DNA of 64,000 nt from Paenibacillus aestuarii (GCF_027789125.1 NZ_JAQFVF010000020.1:62001-126000); one strand, 5' to 3'; counted from the first letter of the stretch, positions 24,865-33,199 are shown. Notes: a model not told the origin generated them from the letters alone. Numbers and translations are program-made.

Positions 24865-24912
24865 GTAGCGGCACAAAAGTTGCAAAGACTCCGCAATCCC
24901 CTTTAAATTTTT

Positions 24913-25251
24913 CTACAGAGAAAATGGATGTATAATCGCATAGGTTAAACCTAAAATAGAACCTATCAAAATGGATCCCAGCAAGCCAATAATAACAAAT
25001 TTCTTTTTCAAGCTCCACGAAGGCTTGGCTTCATCTTCGAACCATTCCGGCTCTAGATTAAACTCCAGGGGAGCGGGTTCAACAAGCTCAGGCACAGAAT
25101 CGACCTGCATGTCAAAAAACTTTGGCCAGCGGGCATGCTCACTTATAAATTTTTTGACGAAATCCGGATCATCTTTGGCAATGTAGACATTTCCCTTTAC
25201 TCTTATATATTTGGATTCATCCGGTTTAGAAGTTTTATAATGAGATAACAT
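24913..25251 (-). CDS. Tail-anchored hypothetical protein
   Basis: A 112-residue protein with a soluble acidic N-terminal part of 80 residues (SKYIRVKGNVYIAKDDPDF, FEDEAKPSW), a KKK stop-like patch and one C-terminal hydrophobic helix (about 85-106). Unknown family. AGGAGAG SD 7 bases before ATG 25251. It is followed upstream on the same strand, 22 bases away, by the second four-cysteine miniprotein, so the two may form a transcript. Confidence 0.7.
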   Translation of the reverse strand: MLSHYKTSKPDESKYIRVKGNVYIAKDDPDFVKKFISEHARWPKFFDMQVDSVPELVEPAPLEFNLEPEWFEDEAKPSWSLKKKFVIIGLLGSILIGSILGLTYAIIHPFSL

Positions 25252-25272
25252 CGAACAACTCTCCTTATAGGT

Positions 25273-25491
25273 CTATGATTTGATATCGACTTTCTGGCTG
25301 CGGCATAAAGCGCAATTCGATTTATGGTCACTGACATTTTTTTTGTCATTGTGGTAGTAATTCAAAGGTCGCCATTCGTTACAATGCGGGCATCTTTTCT
25401 CTAAAACTTTTGTGCTGCCAACTTGTGTCGTTCGCAGTTTTATATAATCGGAAGTTTTAATTTCTTCCATTAGTGTATACAACAATCCCAT
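25273..25491 (-). CDS. Four-cysteine miniprotein, copy 2
   Basis: 72 residues, paralogue of the protein at 23028. CxxC (CPHC), 24 residues, CxxC (CALC). The blocks KVLEKRC, EWRPLNYYH and SNCALCR are shared, as are the N-terminal helix and a SD in GAGGTG. One residue shorter in the N-terminal loop and one longer at the end. Its upstream region carries the same 31-bp element. It is the first gene of a likely two-gene unit with the tail-anchored protein. Confidence 0.75.
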   Translation of the reverse strand: MGLLYTLMEEIKTSDYIKLRTTQVGSTKVLEKRCPHCNEWRPLNYYHNDKKNVSDHKSNCALCRSQKVDIKS

Positions 25492-25536
25492 AATGTGCAC
25501 CTCGTAGATGTTTTGTTTTTTGTTCTATCTGCTATA

Positions 25537-25567
25537 GCATTCTAATGAATAATTGTTAAGAAAGTTT
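25537..25567 (-). promoter_or_regulatory. Conserved 31-bp upstream element, copy 2
   Basis: Same element as at 23290-23320, three mismatches in 31 positions, the same distance (about 45 bases) to the miniprotein start. AAACTT-17-TAGAAT spacing is kept. Confidence 0.6.
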
Positions 25568-25681
25568 GTTTAAAATGTGTTTTTGCTGCGCCAGTTTTAG
25601 CCAGGATTACTGGCTATTGTTACCGCGACAGATCCTTTGTCGATGTCCTGGCACTGCACTGTGGATATTGGAAAAACATAA

Positions 25682-25718
25682 AGCCCTCATTGACCTTTTA
25701 ATAGGTTCTTGAGGGCTG
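25682..25718 (-). terminator. Terminator of 41-residue ORF
   Basis: AGCCCTCA ... ACCT / AGGT ... TGAGGGCT arms with a three-base internal loop. On the minus strand TTTATGTTTTT follows. 16 bases after the small ORF stop. Confidence 0.65.
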
Positions 25719-25734
25719 TTTGTTTACTGAATTA

Positions 25735-25860
25735 TTATTCTTCACGGTCCGAATCAATATCCGCCAAGGCTGGCTCAATAATAAATGCGGTGTCCGTCGC
25801 GGTTACATGCCAATCTTCCTGCGCATTCAGAATTTCTGTTAACAACAGATCAAGGTCCAT
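25735..25860 (-). CDS. 41-residue acidic microprotein
   Basis: ATG to TAA, 41 residues, starting MDLDLLLTEILNAQEDWHV and ending ADIDSDREE. Acidic, no Cys, amphipathic N-terminal helix. AAAGGGGGA SD 7 bases upstream and a terminator just downstream make it a convincing monocistronic small gene. Unknown function. Confidence 0.65.
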   Translation of the reverse strand: MDLDLLLTEILNAQEDWHVTATDTAFIIEPALADIDSDREE

Positions 25861-25990
25861 GGTCAGTTCCCCCTTTGATGGTGTGATTGTCCACTTTAAG
25901 AAGTGTAGACGTGTAATCTTAAATTAACCTTAAACCTACGTAAGGATTTGATGATGATTGTGTGTCTGATCCCAAATCGGGATCAGGTGT

Positions 25991-26095
25991 TTATCTTCCT
26001 TTCATCGCATAGTAAACAGGGAAAGAAATGGCCGTCATGATACTTATTGAACAAGTAATGAAACGAACTGTTTTTAGTGATTTCATATTCATCAT
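25991..26095 (-). CDS. 34-residue membrane microprotein
   Basis: ATG to TAA, 34 residues: basic start (MMNMKSLKTVRF), hydrophobic core ITCSISIMTAISFPVYY, basic end MKGR. One membrane helix. AGGAG stands 8 bases before the first of three clustered ATG codons. A perfect 8-bp hairpin (CTGATCCC / GGGATCAG, 25966-25986) follows the stop but without a T run. Unknown function. Confidence 0.5.
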   Translation of the reverse strand: MMNMKSLKTVRFITCSISIMTAISFPVYYAMKGR

Positions 26096-26324
26096 CTTTA
26101 AGCTCCTGTATGCAGCCCAAATCACAGGCTACTCTTTTTTCCTTAGCGTCCAAACAGCTGGATCACCAGAAGGTCTACCCTTAATATGGGTGAAGAAGTA
26201 CATGTTTATTCCGTCAATGTAACGATTTCACGGATAGGTTTTACTAAGAATAATTTGGTCTTTCACCAATTTGGGCCTCAAGAATATTTTGATAATAGTT
26301 AACGCCGAAATGGAGGGAAACCCA
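26096..26324. other. Intergenic region before the SDR gene
   Basis: No gene seen. Contains a short AGCC/GGCT hairpin followed by CTCTTTTTT (26115-26142), possibly a terminator, and the SD GGAGGG of the SDR gene. Confidence 0.45.
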
Positions 26325-27224
26325 TTGCATCCCCATGACCCTCGAGTGACGAAATGCGAAGAAATCCCGGTCGAGTTTCCTCCCCAATACCAGCCTGGAC
26401 AGCCTGGGTTGGAATTTTTGATGGTACCCAGGCCCGTTTCGGAGCTGCCGGGAAAAGCTGGATCGGGAAAGCTGCAGAATAAGGTAGCGATTATTACCGG
26501 GGGGGATAGTGGAATCGGTCGGGCGGTCGCCTATTTATTTGCTCGAGAAGGCGCAGATATCGTTGTAGTATACCTCAATGAACATGCTGATGCCGCGGAG
26601 ACGCAGGAGAGAATCCGGCAATTAGGCCGCTCTTGCTTGACGATTGCAGGGGATATCGGTGATGAAAAGTTTTGCAGAGAGGTCGTAGAGATCACCTTGT
26701 CCAGGTTCGAACGGGTTGATATCTTAATCAATAACGCGGCTGAACTGATTTATGAAGAGGATATGAATAACCTATCTTCTGAGCAGCTGTTGCGGATATT
26801 CCAAACGAACGTATTCTCCTGTTTTTATTTTACGAAATCGTTAGTTCCTTATTTACAGCCGGGCAGTGTAATCATCAATACGAGTTCCCTCGCTGCGGAC
26901 AAAGGCTATCAGGCAATGGCTAGTTACTCCGCTTCCAAGGGTGCTATTAGCGCACTAACCCGTTCATTGGCGGTCTCTCTTGCCGACCGGGGCATCCGGG
27001 TCAATGCCGTAGCCCCTGGCCGAACATGGACGCCTCTTATCCCTTCATCATTTCCGCCTGAATTTTACATGTTTTATGGGTCTATAAATAATCCGGGACC
27101 GATCAAAAGAACGGCAGAGCCTTACGAGATCGCTCCTATCTATTTATACTTAGCATCGGAAGAATCCCGTTTCGTAATCGGTCAGACGATTCATGTGAAC
27201 GGTGGGGAGTATATGGGCTTGTGA
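26325..27224 (+). CDS. SDR-family oxidoreductase, YhdF/YhxD type
   Basis: A 299-residue short-chain dehydrogenase with the extended N-terminus (FPPQYQPGQPG) typical of general-stress SDRs such as YhdF, YhxD and YdaD. Cofactor loop TGGDSGIGRA, NNAA after strand 4, catalytic Ser in INTSSLA and Tyr-x-x-x-Lys in YSASK, and the VAPGRTWTPLIPSSF segment. The substrate is unknown. TTG 26325 is chosen because GGAGGG lies 7 bases upstream; no ATG fits. A terminator follows. Confidence 0.9.
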   Translation: MHPHDPRVTKCEEIPVEFPPQYQPGQPGLEFLMVPRPVSELPGKAGSGKLQNKVAIITGGDSGIGRAVAYLFAREGADIVVVYLNEHADAAETQERIRQLGRSCLTIAGDIGDEKFCREVVEITLSRFERVDILINNAAELIYEEDMNNLSSEQLLRIFQTNVFSCFYFTKSLVPYLQPGSVIINTSSLAADKGYQAMASYSASKGAISALTRSLAVSLADRGIRVNAVAPGRTWTPLIPSSFPPEFYMFYGSINNPGPIKRTAEPYEIAPIYLYLASEESRFVIGQTIHVNGGEYMGL

Positions 27225-27275
27225 TTACTCTCCTGAAAGCGTGCAAAGCAAACGAAGTTAGTTTTTGGTGCACAG

Positions 27276-27309
27276 AAAAGCCACGGAATAAAGTTTCCGG
27301 GGCTTTTTA
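27276..27309. terminator. Bidirectional terminator
   Basis: AAAAGCCACGGAA / TTCCGGGGCTTTTT stem with a small loop, T run on the plus strand and AAAAG on the other side. It serves the SDR gene and overlaps the 3' end of the convergent membrane gene. Confidence 0.75.
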
Positions 27310-27813
27310 TGCTTTCTTTTGCATAGGGGAATTACGTTCAATGAAATGGTAAAGCTTCAATAAAATCAAGGCGGAAAACACATACATCGGGAATGAACCA
27401 TATAACTTCCAGCCGGTATATACCAAAAAACCGTTCAGAACGTTCAGCCATTCAAAGAAAACGGAAAACACAGCTGCTCCAATAAAAAAGAACACAAGAC
27501 GCTTTCGATTCTTTTTGTTGCGTAGATTCCATTTATCATAAAGATACAGAAACAAAAAAGAAAATGGAGGATACATAAAAATATGAGCGAATGCAGTAAT
27601 CGGCTCGTAAGTTTCATTATCGCCGCAGTAATAAAGCTGAAATGGTGTTACAGCTAATGCATAATCTAAAGTGGCGACATATACGACATTAAAAATCCAA
27701 ATGATGACGATGGTGATAGCGTTAAAGTGCTTCCGTATCCGAAAAAACATGGTCATCGCTATAACCGAGCAAATAACAACGAACCATTCGTTCCAATCGA
27801 TATGAAAATTCAT
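27307..27813 (-). CDS. CBO0543-type membrane protein, second copy
   Basis: A 168-residue protein with about five membrane helices, Trp- and Phe-rich. YDKWN in a basic loop and the FFEWLNVLNGF segment correspond to YERW and FESLCWICGVF of the protein at 16576; the family is CBO0543-like, function unknown. AAAGGA SD 10 bases upstream. Start overlaps the stop of the upstream gene as ATGA. Confidence 0.7.
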   Translation of the reverse strand: MNFHIDWNEWFVVICSVIAMTMFFRIRKHFNAITIVIIWIFNVVYVATLDYALAVTPFQLYYCGDNETYEPITAFAHIFMYPPFSFLFLYLYDKWNLRNKKNRKRLVFFFIGAAVFSVFFEWLNVLNGFLVYTGWKLYGSFPMYVFSALILLKLYHFIERNSPMQKKA

Positions 27814-28286
27814 GGTTGATGGTATCCTTTATAAAATTTTCTGCGAAAAATCATCATGATCATCGTCATCAAAATCAAATAACCTATCCAAAATACACCT
27901 GATCCTAATAAATACGGTTTCGTGTGTTTAAAAACGCCTACCCAATCGGAAACCCATTCTAAGCCAAGCAAAATTGCCGAATATTTGATGATCGCCCATG
28001 TTTTTTTTATTTTGGATTCAGCGGCGGCAGTTTCATCTAGACAAAGCAGGGTAACTAATGGATACAGCACTAGGCGTATGAGCAGATTGGAACATGCATG
28101 CGCTGCTGATTGCGGTATCAAGACTGTTTTCATATTCATCATAAAAAGAGCTGACCGGTTCTGAATCAGCAAAGAAGCTAAGCACCAGTGGAAAAAAATC
28201 TCTAAGGAATGCAGACGTTTTTTTCGATATTTCATAAAGTAAACAAATAGGAAAACACTAACGAAGCAATACAATAAAAAAAACAT
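27810..28286 (-). CDS. Small polytopic membrane protein, partner of second CBO0543-type gene
   Basis: A 158-residue protein with four to five helices, similar in layout to the one at 17091: hydrophobic start, a mid-protein Asn-rich turn, then a long helix pair. ATG 28286 has GGAGGG 8 bases upstream; the frame is open to ATG 28301, whose codons contain that SD. Coupled by a 4-base overlap to the next gene. Family unknown. Confidence 0.7.
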   Translation of the reverse strand: MFFLLYCFVSVFLFVYFMKYRKKRLHSLEIFFHWCLASLLIQNRSALFMMNMKTVLIPQSAAHACSNLLIRLVLYPLVTLLCLDETAAAESKIKKTWAIIKYSAILLGLEWVSDWVGVFKHTKPYLLGSGVFWIGYLILMTMIMMIFRRKFYKGYHQP

Positions 28287-28301
28287 AGGAGCGCCCTCCA
28301 T

Positions 28302-28615
28302 AGGAATCTTATGTTTTTATTGTTTGCTGATTTCCAGTTCCTTATCATATTTCCCAACGGCATTTCCTCTGAATTAGTCTTCGGAAATTGCGGGACCAAA
28401 TGGTGACCTAGTCTGAAACCTTCTATTTAAAAGTAATCGAAGACAAATTAAAACGGCGACCGCTTGCGCGATCGCCTCATGGGAGAGGAGAAACCGGACG
28501 AAGAGCTTATGGGGAAACGTAAGTCTTCTCCGCGGTTGTCTACGACATTCTCTGATGTCGATAGTTCAAGCATGACCGTTTTCCAACCATTTTATACATG
28601 GCGTGGACAAAATTT
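28302..28615. other. Intergenic region with inverted repeats
   Basis: About 314 bp without a convincing gene. Hairpins: GGCGA / TCGCC around 28452-28473, a long-range AGGAGAA / TTCTCC pairing (about 28480-28538) and GACAT / ATGTC (about 28550-28565). A 60-codon frame from 28464 is open, but its second half looks non-coding. It may be a structured RNA or the relic of an upstream ylbF/ylbG-like end. Confidence 0.4.
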
Positions 28616-28644
28616 TTGTGTAGCGTCATCGCTTGTGGTACGAT
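28616..28644 (+). promoter_or_regulatory. SigA-type promoter of rsmD-coaD
   Basis: TTGTGT, 17-bp spacer, TACGAT, 39 bases before the rsmD start. Confidence 0.55.
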
Positions 28645-28683
28645 AGCAAATGAATGTGCGAGCAAGAAGGGGAATATGTACGA

Positions 28684-29238
28684 ATGAGAGTTATTTCAGG
28701 CAGTGCCAAAGGAAGGTCGTTGAAGGCGGTACCCGGTATCAGCACACGGCCGACAACAGATAAAGTGAAGGAAGCGATCTTCAGCATGATCGGCCCGTAT
28801 TTCGACGGCGGGCATGTGCTGGATCTTTTCGCAGGGACCGGCGGACTCGGCATTGAGGCGCTTAGCCGTGGGATGCAGAGAGCCGTCTTTATTGACATCG
28901 AGAAGAAGAGCATCGATACCGTGCAGATGAACCTGCGCGCGACAGGGCTGTCCGAGCAAGCGGAAGTTTACCGCAACGATGCGGCAAGAGCGCTCAAGGC
29001 GCTGGCTAAGCGGGAACAGCGGTTTGAACTGGTCTTTTTGGATCCGCCTTACAAGATGAAAGTGATCGCTGAGCTTATTGGCTCGATGGAAGAACAGAAC
29101 TTGCTGGACCCCCATGCCGTCATCGTGGTTGAGCATGATGCTCAAGATGTGCTGGATGAAGTGATCGGTAGTTTCGAGCAGCAGCGCAGAGCCGAGTACG
29201 GGGATACCGCTGTCACGATTTATAAGCAAAGGGGATGA
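28684..29238 (+). CDS. rsmD: 16S rRNA (guanine966-N2)-methyltransferase
   Basis: Methylates G966 of 16S rRNA using S-adenosylmethionine. 184 residues; the N-terminal SGSAKGR / [13 protein letters not shown] blocks, SAM loop [10 protein letters not shown] (about 47-56) and catalytic DPPY (120-123) are all present. ATG 28684 chosen; AAGGGG lies 11 bases upstream. The coaD start region overlaps its 3' end, as in most Bacillota. Confidence 0.95.
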   Translation: MRVISGSAKGRSLKAVPGISTRPTTDKVKEAIFSMIGPYFDGGHVLDLFAGTGGLGIEALSRGMQRAVFIDIEKKSIDTVQMNLRATGLSEQAEVYRNDAARALKALAKREQRFELVFLDPPYKMKVIAELIGSMEEQNLLDPHAVIVVEHDAQDVLDEVIGSFEQQRRAEYGDTAVTIYKQRG

Positions 29239-29246
29239 ACATCCAG

Positions 29247-29753
29247 ATGAAGCAGGAACATGGCATTACGATCGCCGTATATCCCGGCAGTTTCGACCCG
29301 GTCACGCACGGTCATCTTGACATTATACATAGAGCGGCCAAAGTTTTCGATAAACTGATTGTCGCCGTACTTAACAACACGTCCAAAAACCCGCTGTTCA
29401 CACTGGAAGAGCGCATGGATCTCATCCGCCAAGCGACCAAAGATTTACCCAACGTGGAAGTAGACGGGTTCCGCGATCTGATGGTCAACTATATGAAGAT
29501 CAAAAACGTCAATTTAATTGTCCGTGGGCTGCGGGCTGTATCTGATTTTGAATACGAATTGCAGATGGCGTCGACGAATCATAAGCTGAATTCGGATGTA
29601 GAGACGTTCTTTATGACGTCCAAACCGACGTATTCGTATTTGAGCTCTAGTATTGTGAAGGAAATAGCCAAATTCCACGGTCCTGTCACGGACCTCGTTC
29701 CGCCTGAGGTGGAAGAAGCGTTGAAACGGAAATTTCCTATCGATCAAAACTGA
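29247..29753 (+). CDS. coaD: Phosphopantetheine adenylyltransferase
   Basis: Fourth step of coenzyme A synthesis: ATP + 4'-phosphopantetheine to dephospho-CoA. 168 residues with [13 protein letters not shown] (the HxGH nucleotidyl-transfer motif), [12 protein letters not shown] and SSSIVKEIA. Start uncertain: ATG 29247 has AAAGGGG 12 bases away; ATG 29235 overlaps the rsmD stop as ATGA but abuts the SD. Cotranscribed with rsmD. Convergent with ylbJ. Confidence 0.95.
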   Translation: MKQEHGITIAVYPGSFDPVTHGHLDIIHRAAKVFDKLIVAVLNNTSKNPLFTLEERMDLIRQATKDLPNVEVDGFRDLMVNYMKIKNVNLIVRGLRAVSDFEYELQMASTNHKLNSDVETFFMTSKPTYSYLSSSIVKEIAKFHGPVTDLVPPEVEEALKRKFPIDQN

Positions 29754-29763
29754 CCAAAGCTGA

Positions 29764-31071
29764 TCAATGCTGTTTCCGTCTGCCGAATGCCTGGATCAAT
29801 AACGAGACAATCAGCATAGCGCTAAGGAGCAGCAACAGCTGGCTGGTTACCGGCCCCCACAGGCCCCACGCGGCTTCGCCGTTCAAGGGGAAAGCACGGG
29901 CGGTCTTGCCGCTTCCAGACGTATCGAGCCACAGAAAGCTTGGCTGATCGTTCCTGAGCAGGAAGGACAGGGGCTTCCACAGCACAATTGTCAAAGCGAA
30001 GGCAAGTAAAGCATGCACGATCCGGGCGACGAAGAAGGCAACATAGCGAGCGTCCGTTTTTTGATGCAGGCCGGCGACTTGCGCATGGGCAGACAGTCCG
30101 CCCCAGCCGAGAAAGGCGCTTAACAGCGACAGCTGCGGCAGGAGCGGGAGATCCTCGATTTGACTGAACGCATAGGCGCCTAGATGGATCTCCAGGATGC
30201 CTTTGATCCATTGCGGAGCCGTATCCGTGGTCAAATTCATGAAGCTGAGCAAGTAATCCGTAACGAAGCTCAACGTATGGGTTAAATGAATAATGCTGAT
30301 CACATTAATGAGGACGGAAAAAATCATCATATACCCGCCAATCAGCATGAGCGCTTGGACGGATGTGATCACAGAATCGCCCAGCAGCTTGCCGAAGGTT
30401 CGGCCGTCGTGCAGATGGGCGTTGCGCATCGTGTAGAGCGCGCGCAGCCAGATAGAGGCGGTTTGCAATTTCAATGGCAAACGATCCGCTTCGGATTCCG
30501 GTTGTTCGCCGGGAGCCGCAGGCGCGTCTTCGCGACTCTTGTCCGTTTTATGTCGAGTCAGAAGTCCGGTAAGGATGGCGGCCACATAGTGAACGATGGC
30601 CAAGATTGCGCCAAGCCGCGCGCTGTGCAAGAAGCCGACGCCGACGACCATGATCAAAAATAATGGGCTGCACAAATGCGTAAGCGCGGTCAATCGTTCC
30701 GTTTCCAAGCGCGACAGCAGTCTTTTTTCCCTTAATGATGCGGTGATTCGCGCTCCCGACGGGAACCCGACGATCAGGCCCGAGGCAAGCGCCCAGCCGC
30801 TGACGCCGGGCAAGCGGAACAGCTTGCGCATGATGGGCTCCAATAAGACGCCAAGCCCCTGGAGAACGCCGAATCCGATGAACAGTTCGGTGAGGATAAA
30901 AAAGGGCAGCAGCGCTGGAAATACCAATTTCCACCAAATTGTAAGTCCCTCCAGAGACGACTGAAACGCCCGATCGGGGAATAATATAATAGATACGACT
31001 ACAAGGGCAGCGAGTCCGCCTAAAAGCAGCGTGGACAGTTTACTGCCGTATTTCGTATGCATGCGCTGCAT
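29764..31071 (-). CDS. ylbJ: Sporulation integral membrane protein YlbJ
   Basis: A 435-residue polytopic membrane protein of the nucleoside-recognition/gate family. SGLIVGFPSGARITASLRE and the FPALLPFFILTELFIGFG region match YlbJ, which B. subtilis needs for normal heat-resistant spores. About 8-10 helices, with a loop of charged residues near 170-200. GAGGTG SD before ATG 31071. In B. subtilis it is oriented with coaD; here it is inverted, facing coaD. Confidence 0.88.
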   Translation of the reverse strand: MQRMHTKYGSKLSTLLLGGLAALVVVSIILFPDRAFQSSLEGLTIWWKLVFPALLPFFILTELFIGFGVLQGLGVLLEPIMRKLFRLPGVSGWALASGLIVGFPSGARITASLREKRLLSRLETERLTALTHLCSPLFLIMVVGVGFLHSARLGAILAIVHYVAAILTGLLTRHKTDKSREDAPAAPGEQPESEADRLPLKLQTASIWLRALYTMRNAHLHDGRTFGKLLGDSVITSVQALMLIGGYMMIFSVLINVISIIHLTHTLSFVTDYLLSFMNLTTDTAPQWIKGILEIHLGAYAFSQIEDLPLLPQLSLLSAFLGWGGLSAHAQVAGLHQKTDARYVAFFVARIVHALLAFALTIVLWKPLSFLLRNDQPSFLWLDTSGSGKTARAFPLNGEAAWGLWGPVTSQLLLLLSAMLIVSLLIQAFGRRKQH

Positions 31072-31130
31072 GGCATCACCTCATCCTCCTACATTTGCTT
31101 CATTTGTACGCGTGTAGGCGCGGGTTTAGA

Positions 31131-31146
31131 CCAAGCATTAGCTTGG
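31131..31146. promoter_or_regulatory. Inverted repeat between ylbJ and ylbL
   Basis: CCAAGC ATTA GCTTGG, perfect 6-bp arms, in the divergent intergenic region. An operator or RNA hairpin of unknown use. Confidence 0.3.
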
Positions 31147-31194
31147 ACCATGTGCGTGTGAAGAGCCAATATGAGCATCAGGAGGGGAACCTGT

Positions 31195-32316
31195 ATGGAA
31201 GAGAATGAAGATAACCGTATCCGAACATGGTCAAGCGATTCCTATCAATATCCCAAAAAGACGGCAACACGCCGATACTTAATCTCCTTTTTGGTCGGCA
31301 TTGTCGTCATTTATTTACTGTTCTTTGTACAGCTCCCGTTTTTTATTTTTATGCCCGGTACCGCTGAGGTGATTAAACCAATGGTGTCCATTCCCAAAGG
31401 CTCCGACACAGAAAAGGGCACGCTCATGCTCACAACGGTACGAGTGGCAGATGCCAATGTGGTCAACTATGTGATCGGCATGCTTCACCCCTATGAGGAA
31501 ATTCAGCCGAAGACAAGCGTGTTTCGCCAAGGGGAATCGGAGCAGGAGTATACGCAGCGCCAGGAATATGTTATGCTGACTTCCCAGGCTAGCGCTATTC
31601 AAGCGGCATACACCAAAGCTCATATTCCGTTTCACATTAGTCATGAAGGCGTCATGGTACTGCAAACTCTGCCCGGCATGGCTGGAGAGAAAGCGCTGAA
31701 GCCTGGCGATGTGCTGCTCAAAGCCAATGATAAAGAGATCAAGGTCGCGCAGGACTTATTGGATTCGTTAAAAGGGAAAAAAGCCGGAGAAAGCGTCGAT
31801 ATCACTTTTACGCGCAATAAAATTGAGCAAAAGGCTTCCTTGACCCTCGGGGTGCTGCCGAAACAGCAAGGAGATACCAGCGAGCGAGCGGGCATTGGCG
31901 TCGTTCCGGCCGACATGCAATCGGTGAAAGCCGATCAGGCGGACGAGCAGGTATCGATCAAAGCTGGTGAAATTGGCGGTCCATCCGCAGGTCTGATGTT
32001 CTCGTTGGAAATCTATAATCAACTCACGCCAGATGACATTACCAAGGGGCACAAAATCGCCGGCACCGGCACGATCGATCCTGACGGAACGGTAGGGCCA
32101 ATCGGCGGGATTCAGCATAAAATCATCGCCGCGGATAAGCAAGGAGCGGAATATTTTTTCGCACCCAAAGATGTCACTTATAAAGACGGTACAAAGATTA
32201 CCAACTATTCCGATGCATTAGCCAGAGCGAAACAAATTAAGACCAAGATGCAAATCGTCGAGGTCGGCACGATGGATGACGCACTGAAATTTTTAGCGTC
32301 TTTACCTGCCAAATAA
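31195..32316 (+). CDS. ylbL: PDZ and Lon-type membrane protease YlbL
   Basis: A 373-residue membrane-anchored serine protease. One N-terminal helix (about 30-50), a PDZ domain (about 125-215) and a Lon proteolytic domain with the Ser-Lys dyad S264 (GGPSAG) and K309 (QHKIIAA), 45 residues apart as in B. subtilis YlbL. The B. subtilis enzyme degrades the cell-division inhibitor YneA in DNA-damage recovery; the streptococcal homologue is SepM. ATG 31195 is 7 bases after AGGAGGGG; the upstream ATG 31171 would translate the SD. Confidence 0.92.
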   Translation: MEENEDNRIRTWSSDSYQYPKKTATRRYLISFLVGIVVIYLLFFVQLPFFIFMPGTAEVIKPMVSIPKGSDTEKGTLMLTTVRVADANVVNYVIGMLHPYEEIQPKTSVFRQGESEQEYTQRQEYVMLTSQASAIQAAYTKAHIPFHISHEGVMVLQTLPGMAGEKALKPGDVLLKANDKEIKVAQDLLDSLKGKKAGESVDITFTRNKIEQKASLTLGVLPKQQGDTSERAGIGVVPADMQSVKADQADEQVSIKAGEIGGPSAGLMFSLEIYNQLTPDDITKGHKIAGTGTIDPDGTVGPIGGIQHKIIAADKQGAEYFFAPKDVTYKDGTKITNYSDALARAKQIKTKMQIVEVGTMDDALKFLASLPAK

Positions 32317-32347
32317 GGCATATCCCTAAAAATAATCCGATTTTCAA

Positions 32348-32377
32348 TTGACAAAATGCGAGTGAAATAGATATAAT
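32348..32377 (+). promoter_or_regulatory. SigA promoter of ylbN-rpmF
   Basis: TTGACA, 18-bp spacer, TATAAT. The best-matching promoter in the window, 25 bases before the ylbN start. Confidence 0.85.
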
Positions 32378-32401
32378 AATCTTTGTTTGTTTGGGGTGAT
32401 A

Positions 32402-32914
32402 ATGATGCAGATTCAGTTGAAAGATCTTGCTTCTAAAGGACAACCGGTACATATAACCGCAGACTTGAACTTGACATCTCCATTTGAAGGTCGCCAAGAC
32501 ATTCTAGGTTACAGTCCCATTCATGTCGATCTTCATGCTAAGCATGAAGGGGGAGCAGCGAAAGTTAACGGCACCTTAACGTTCAATGTGGAGTTAAGCT
32601 GTTCACGATGCTTATCGCAATTCAAGCAAACAATCGAGCTTCCATTTGAGGAAGTCTTTACACAGAAGCTGGACGAGGAATCCGAAGATGATGAGGATAT
32701 CCACCTGGTGACTGAAGATAAAGTCGATTTGGAGCCGTACGTGGTCGAGAACATCATCGTTGGATTGCCTTTAATCCCGTTATGTGGCGAAGCGTGCAAA
32801 GGTCTCTGTCCCGTGTGCGGAACGAACCGCAATGAACATGATTGCGGCTGTAAGCAAGACAAGATAGATCCACGGCTTGCAGGTCTCGCAGACTTTTTCA
32901 ACCAAGAGCAATGA
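32402..32914 (+). CDS. ylbN: YceD/DUF177-family protein
   Basis: A 170-residue protein always found before rpmF in bacteria. It carries a CxxC (CSRC) near residue 70 and a second cysteine cluster (C-x3-C-x3-CPVC, CGC) at 128-152, suggesting zinc. In Gram-negatives YceD is linked to 23S rRNA metabolism; the role in Bacillota is not settled. GGTGAT SD before ATG 32402/32405; both starts are plausible. Driven by a strong promoter. Confidence 0.88.
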   Translation: MMQIQLKDLASKGQPVHITADLNLTSPFEGRQDILGYSPIHVDLHAKHEGGAAKVNGTLTFNVELSCSRCLSQFKQTIELPFEEVFTQKLDEESEDDEDIHLVTEDKVDLEPYVVENIIVGLPLIPLCGEACKGLCPVCGTNRNEHDCGCKQDKIDPRLAGLADFFNQEQ

Positions 32915-32944
32915 TTGAAATTCCATGAAGGAGGTGTTTTGAAT

Positions 32945-33118
32945 ATGGCAGTACCTCAAAGAAGAACGTCCAAAACTCGTCGCGACAAGCGCCGTACTCA
33001 CTTTAAACTGGAAGTTCCGGGCATGGTGAAATGCGAACAATGCGGAGAGCTGAAACTGGCTCACCACGTTTGCAAAACTTGCGGATCTTACAAAGGTAGA
33101 GAGATCGTAAAAGCATAA
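32945..33118 (+). CDS. rpmF: Ribosomal protein L32, zinc-binding form
   Basis: 57 residues, [17 protein letters not shown] start, and the CxxC pair (CEQC, CKTC) that marks the zinc-containing C+ form. AAGGAGGTG SD 8 bases before ATG 32945. A strong terminator follows. Confidence 0.96.
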   Translation: MAVPQRRTSKTRRDKRRTHFKLEVPGMVKCEQCGELKLAHHVCKTCGSYKGREIVKA

Positions 33119-33127
33119 GATTAGATA

Positions 33128-33163
33128 TAGTACTTCATCCTAGTGTGAGGTGCTATTTTTTTT
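33128..33163 (+). terminator. Terminator after rpmF
   Basis: 10-bp stem TAGTACTTCA / TGAGGTGCTA (two G-U pairs) then TTTTTTTT. It separates ylbN-rpmF from the fapR operon. Confidence 0.85.
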
Positions 33164-33199
33164 GCTTTCTTTTTCCACGCAAATTATATATACTACAAT

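Noticed and set aside
28464..28646. 60-codon plus-strand frame upstream of rsmD
   Set aside because: No good SD, runs through the rsmD promoter, second half looks non-coding.
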